A DNA stretch of 9,289 bases, taken from NCBI GenBank assembly GCA_030705695.1, contig JAUZPX010000077.1, positions 1 through 9,289 of the forward strand, read 5' to 3'. The notes beneath the pieces were generated by a model. It made no database searches, had not been told where the DNA came from, and saw nothing but the letters and a program-made list of their open reading frames with translations. A program made the position numbers and the translations under genes. Shown in pieces: positions 7,498 to 9,289 of this stretch. The DNA is from Bacillota bacterium. Lineage in GTDB: Bacteria > Bacillota > Clostridia > Oscillospirales > Acutalibacteraceae. Numbering within the stretch: position 1 is the stretch's first letter; each line of letters begins with the position of its first letter.

Positions 7498-8247
7498 TTA
7501 TTGAAATTTGCGTTTTGCAATTTCGTTTAATTCCTCTAATTCCTCGGGCGTGTTGGCACCAAGGACTGTATCTGCTGATTCTGCCGCAAACACCTGTGCA
7601 ATTTTGCCGTCTGAAATTAGTAGCTTTATTGCGTCCGGCAGATAGTACTCATTACCTGCGTTGTCAGAAGTAATTTTATGTAGGACAGCCAACAAATCTT
7701 TTATTTTAAACCAATAACCGCCTGAGTTGACTTCTTTGATTTTTTGAATTTCTTCGTTGGCATCTTTTTGCTCAACTATTGCTGAAAGTGCACCGCTTTC
7801 GGCATCACGAACAATTCTTCCGTAGCCTTTTGGGTTTTCCACGTTGGCGGAAATAACAGTAACAGAAGCACCGTTTTCTTTGTGTTGAAGATAAGATTGC
7901 TGAATTGTTTCGCTGTCCATAAACGGAGCGTCTCCGCCCAAGATTATAACATCACCGTCAACTTGACGTAAAAAATCCTCCGCCATCATAACAGCATGTC
8001 CCGTTCCAAGCCGTTCAGATTGGACAACTGTGCTGACAGAAAACGGAAGTTCCTGCAAATACGTTTCAATATATTCCTTTTTATATCCTGTGACAACACA
8101 GATGTTTTGTACGTCACCGTGGACCATTGCGTCTATCACATAACGAAGCATTGGTTTATGAAGTACTTCGCATAGGGTTTTCGGTTTATTTGATTTCATT
8201 CGAACGCCCTCGCCTGCAGCAAGTATAATTCCGCATCGATTCGACAT
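7498..8247 (-). CDS. glmU: GlmU-type UDP-GlcNAc pyrophosphorylase, uridyltransferase domain only
   Basis: The product should join UTP and GlcNAc-1-phosphate to UDP-GlcNAc, the precursor of peptidoglycan and teichoic acids. At 249 residues it is only the N-terminal half of usual GlmU (about 450 residues); the left-handed beta-helix acetyltransferase domain is absent. Uridyltransferase motifs are intact: LAAGEGVRM (9-17), NKPKTL with Lys23, QSERLGTGHA (76-85), GGD with Asp106, GYGRI (141-145), VEQKDA with Glu159, EVNSGG with Asn174, and Asn232 in LGANTP. The protein stops just after the linker helix, and the 77 bases before prs are too short to hold a remnant of the missing half. The ATG at 8245-8247 follows AAGGAG at eight bases; an upstream in-frame TTG at 8295 has no ribosome binding site. 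The position before prs supports GlmU over other sugar nucleotidyltransferases. Confidence 0.88.
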   Translation of the reverse strand: MSNRCGIILAAGEGVRMKSNKPKTLCEVLHKPMLRYVIDAMVHGDVQNICVVTGYKKEYIETYLQELPFSVSTVVQSERLGTGHAVMMAEDFLRQVDGDVIILGGDAPFMDSETIQQSYLQHKENGASVTVISANVENPKGYGRIVRDAESGALSAIVEQKDANEEIQKIKEVNSGGYWFKIKDLLAVLHKITSDNAGNEYYLPDAIKLLISDGKIAQVFAAESADTVLGANTPEELEELNEIAKRKFQ

Positions 8248-8368
8248 TTTTCCCACTCCTTTTTTATGTATCCATATGTATTCAAGATTATGCAAACGAT
8301 TCTTTTTGGATTTGAAATTAAAATTTAAATAAAAATCAGTAACAAAAACATAAATTTGTATTCAGTTT

Positions 8369-8396
8369 ATTATCTCACAGAACCTGATTTTTTCAA
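8369..8396 (-). promoter_or_regulatory. Sigma-A type promoter for the glmU operon
   Basis: On the minus strand TTGAAA (8391-8396, 5 of 6) and GATAAT (8369-8374, 5 of 6) are separated by 16 bases, and TG one base before the -10 box makes it an extended -10 element. The start of transcription would be near 8362. It is likely to drive glmU and prs, and perhaps the genes beyond. Confidence 0.65.
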
Positions 8397-8407
8397 GATG
8401 TAAATGT

Positions 8408-8423
8408 AAAGTTGTAAAACTTT
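8408..8423. repeat. Short palindrome upstream of the glmU promoter, possible operator
   Basis: AAAGTT and AACTTT form six-base inverted arms around the spacer GTAA, about 12 bases upstream of the glmU -35 box. The neighbouring TGTAAA hexamers overlap its left arm. It could be a regulator binding site, but in sequence this rich in A and T such symmetry may be chance. Confidence 0.3.
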
Positions 8424-8490
8424 TGTCAATTTTAATCTATTTTTTATGGAAACTAAGCGAAATATAGGTTGTTTTTTATGCAAAAAAAGA

Positions 8491-8519
8491 TAGAAATTTT
8501 TTACTTTATTTGTTATAAT
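8491..8519 (+). promoter_or_regulatory. Extended -10 promoter for ppdK
   Basis: A perfect extended -10 element, TGTTATAAT, ends at 8519 (TATAAT at 8514-8519). A weak -35 box TAGAAA (4 of 6) sits 17 bases upstream at 8491-8496. Transcription would begin near 8526, about 70 bases before the ATG. Confidence 0.75.
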
Positions 8520-8595
8520 ACTTGTTAGGCTTAAAATAAGAAAATAAAAAGGCATAGTATTGCCAAAAATACCCAAATTTCAGGAGGAATAAAAC

Positions 8596-9289
8596 ATGAG
8601 CCATAAATACGTATACCTTTTCTCTGAGGGCAGCGAAGATATGAGAGAGCTCCTCGGCGGAAAAGGCGCAAACCTTGCCGGAATGGTGCGTCTCGGCATG
8701 CCGGTTCCACAGGGCTTCACAGTAACAACAGAGGCCTGCACCCGTTATTATGATGACGGAAAGAAAATCGCATCTGAAATCGAAGCAGAAATCTATGAAA
8801 ACCTCGCTAAAGTTGAAGAGTTTAACGGCAAAAAATTTGGCGATACAAAGAATCCGCTTCTCGTATCTGTTCGTTCTGGTGCCAGAGCTTCAATGCCAGG
8901 TATGATGGACACTATCTTAAACTTAGGTTTAAATGATGATGTTGTTGCCGGTATGATCGCAGGAAACCCAGACCCTGCTTTTGAGCGTTTTGTTTATGAC
9001 TCTTATCGTCGTTTCATCCAGATGTTCTCTGATGTTGTTATGGAAATCTCCAAAAAACGTTTTGAAGTCATCATCGATGACCTGAAAGAAAAAAAGGGAA
9101 TTAAAGATGATATTGATCTGACAGCTGATGATATGAAACAATTAGTTGTCTTGTTTAAAGAATACTACAAAAAAGAAAAAGGCGAAGACTTCCCAACTGA
9201 TCCAAAGGCTCAGATGATGGAATCAGTTAAAGCTGTTTTCCGTTCATGGGATAACCCAAGAGCTATAGTATACAGAAGAATGAATGATA
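8596..9289 (+). CDS. ppdK: Pyruvate, phosphate dikinase (N-terminal 231 residues, cut by window edge)
   Basis: PPDK reversibly converts pyruvate, ATP and phosphate to phosphoenolpyruvate, AMP and pyrophosphate. In anaerobic Clostridia it often serves pyrophosphate-linked glycolysis or PEP formation. The visible part is the start of the ATP-grasp nucleotide-binding domain, with LGGKGANLAGM (20-30, Lys23) and SVRSGARASMPGMMDTILN (91-109, Arg93). These residues correspond to the ATP-binding Lys22 and Arg92 of the Clostridium symbiosum enzyme. The TTEAC motif (44-48) and the run NPDPAFERFVYDSYRRFI (124-141) also fit the family; the SVRSGARASMPGMMDT pattern separates it from PEP synthase. A full protein has about 875 residues, so about a quarter is present. 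AGGAGG lies eight bases before the ATG. It is the only plus-strand gene and is transcribed away from glmU. Confidence 0.97.
   Translation, partial: MSHKYVYLFSEGSEDMRELLGGKGANLAGMVRLGMPVPQGFTVTTEACTRYYDDGKKIASEIEAEIYENLAKVEEFNGKKFGDTKNPLLVSVRSGARASMPGMMDTILNLGLNDDVVAGMIAGNPDPAFERFVYDSYRRFIQMFSDVVMEISKKRFEVIIDDLKEKKGIKDDIDLTADDMKQLVVLFKEYYKKEKGEDFPTDPKAQMMESVKAVFRSWDNPRAIVYRRMND

Larger units (their letters stand above)
8248..8595. other. Divergent promoter region between glmU and ppdK
   Basis: This 348-base, very AT-rich stretch holds no credible gene. It contains the glmU promoter and a leader of about 115 bases on the minus strand, and the ppdK promoter with a leader of about 70 bases on the plus strand. 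The two predicted transcription starts lie about 165 bases apart. Between and around them are three TGTAAA hexamers (starting at 8399, 8405 and 8413), a short palindrome at 8408-8423, and a nine-base inverted repeat (8331-8339 with 8384-8392). No riboswitch, T-box or tRNA-like fold is recognisable. Confidence 0.7.

Noticed and set aside
8248..8362. A possible riboswitch or glmS-like ribozyme in the glmU leader
   Set aside because: The leader is almost entirely A and T, with no GC-rich stems or conserved core motifs.
8370..8576. A 68-codon minus-strand reading frame between glmU and ppdK
   Set aside because: It overlaps both divergent promoters, is made of low-complexity AT-rich codons, and has no ribosome binding site or recognisable motif.
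8929..9141. A 70-codon minus-strand reading frame at the right end
   Set aside because: It is antisense to the well conserved N-terminal domain of pyruvate phosphate dikinase.
1..9289. CRISPR array, transposon, phage or defence genes
   Set aside because: No regularly spaced repeats, transposase, integrase or defence-like proteins were seen. Every gene except the partial one at the left edge has a housekeeping or known-family assignment.

Overview
This window looks like chromosomal DNA from an AT-rich, anaerobic Firmicute of class Clostridia, possibly the Ruminococcaceae/Oscillospiraceae. The evidence is the Gram-positive style ribosome binding sites, frequent TTG starts, clear sigma-A type promoters, a pyruvate phosphate dikinase gene, and the conserved glmU-prs-pth-mfd order known from Bacillus and Clostridia. 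The assignment comes from gene content and style, not from a database comparison.

Seven of the eight genes lie on the minus strand, so the main transcription unit reads from right to left. From a divergent promoter region at about 8248-8595 it runs through glmU (uridyltransferase domain only), prs (PRPP synthase), pth (peptidyl-tRNA hydrolase), an alpha/beta hydrolase, and mfd (transcription-repair coupling factor). A lipoprotein resembling SurA/PrsA foldases follows with its own strong promoter, and a GC-rich hairpin terminator closes the block at 291-315. Beyond that, a separate promoter drives a membrane-anchored protein of unknown function, cut off by the left window edge. On the plus strand, ppdK (pyruvate phosphate dikinase) starts at 8596 from an extended -10 promoter and runs off the right edge.

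The cluster is mostly housekeeping: UDP-GlcNAc supply for the cell wall, PRPP for nucleotides, recycling of stalled peptidyl-tRNA, repair at stalled RNA polymerase, and protein folding outside the membrane. Differences from the Bacillus arrangement are a GlmU without its acetyltransferase half, no ctc (L25) gene between prs and pth, and an alpha/beta hydrolase where Bacillus has the small gene yabK/fin between pth and mfd.

I found no CRISPR array, tRNA, rRNA, insertion sequence, phage gene, defence island or convincing new system. The points most worth a second look are the single-domain GlmU, the inserted hydrolase, the degenerate foldase-like lipoprotein, and competing hairpins between prs and pth.
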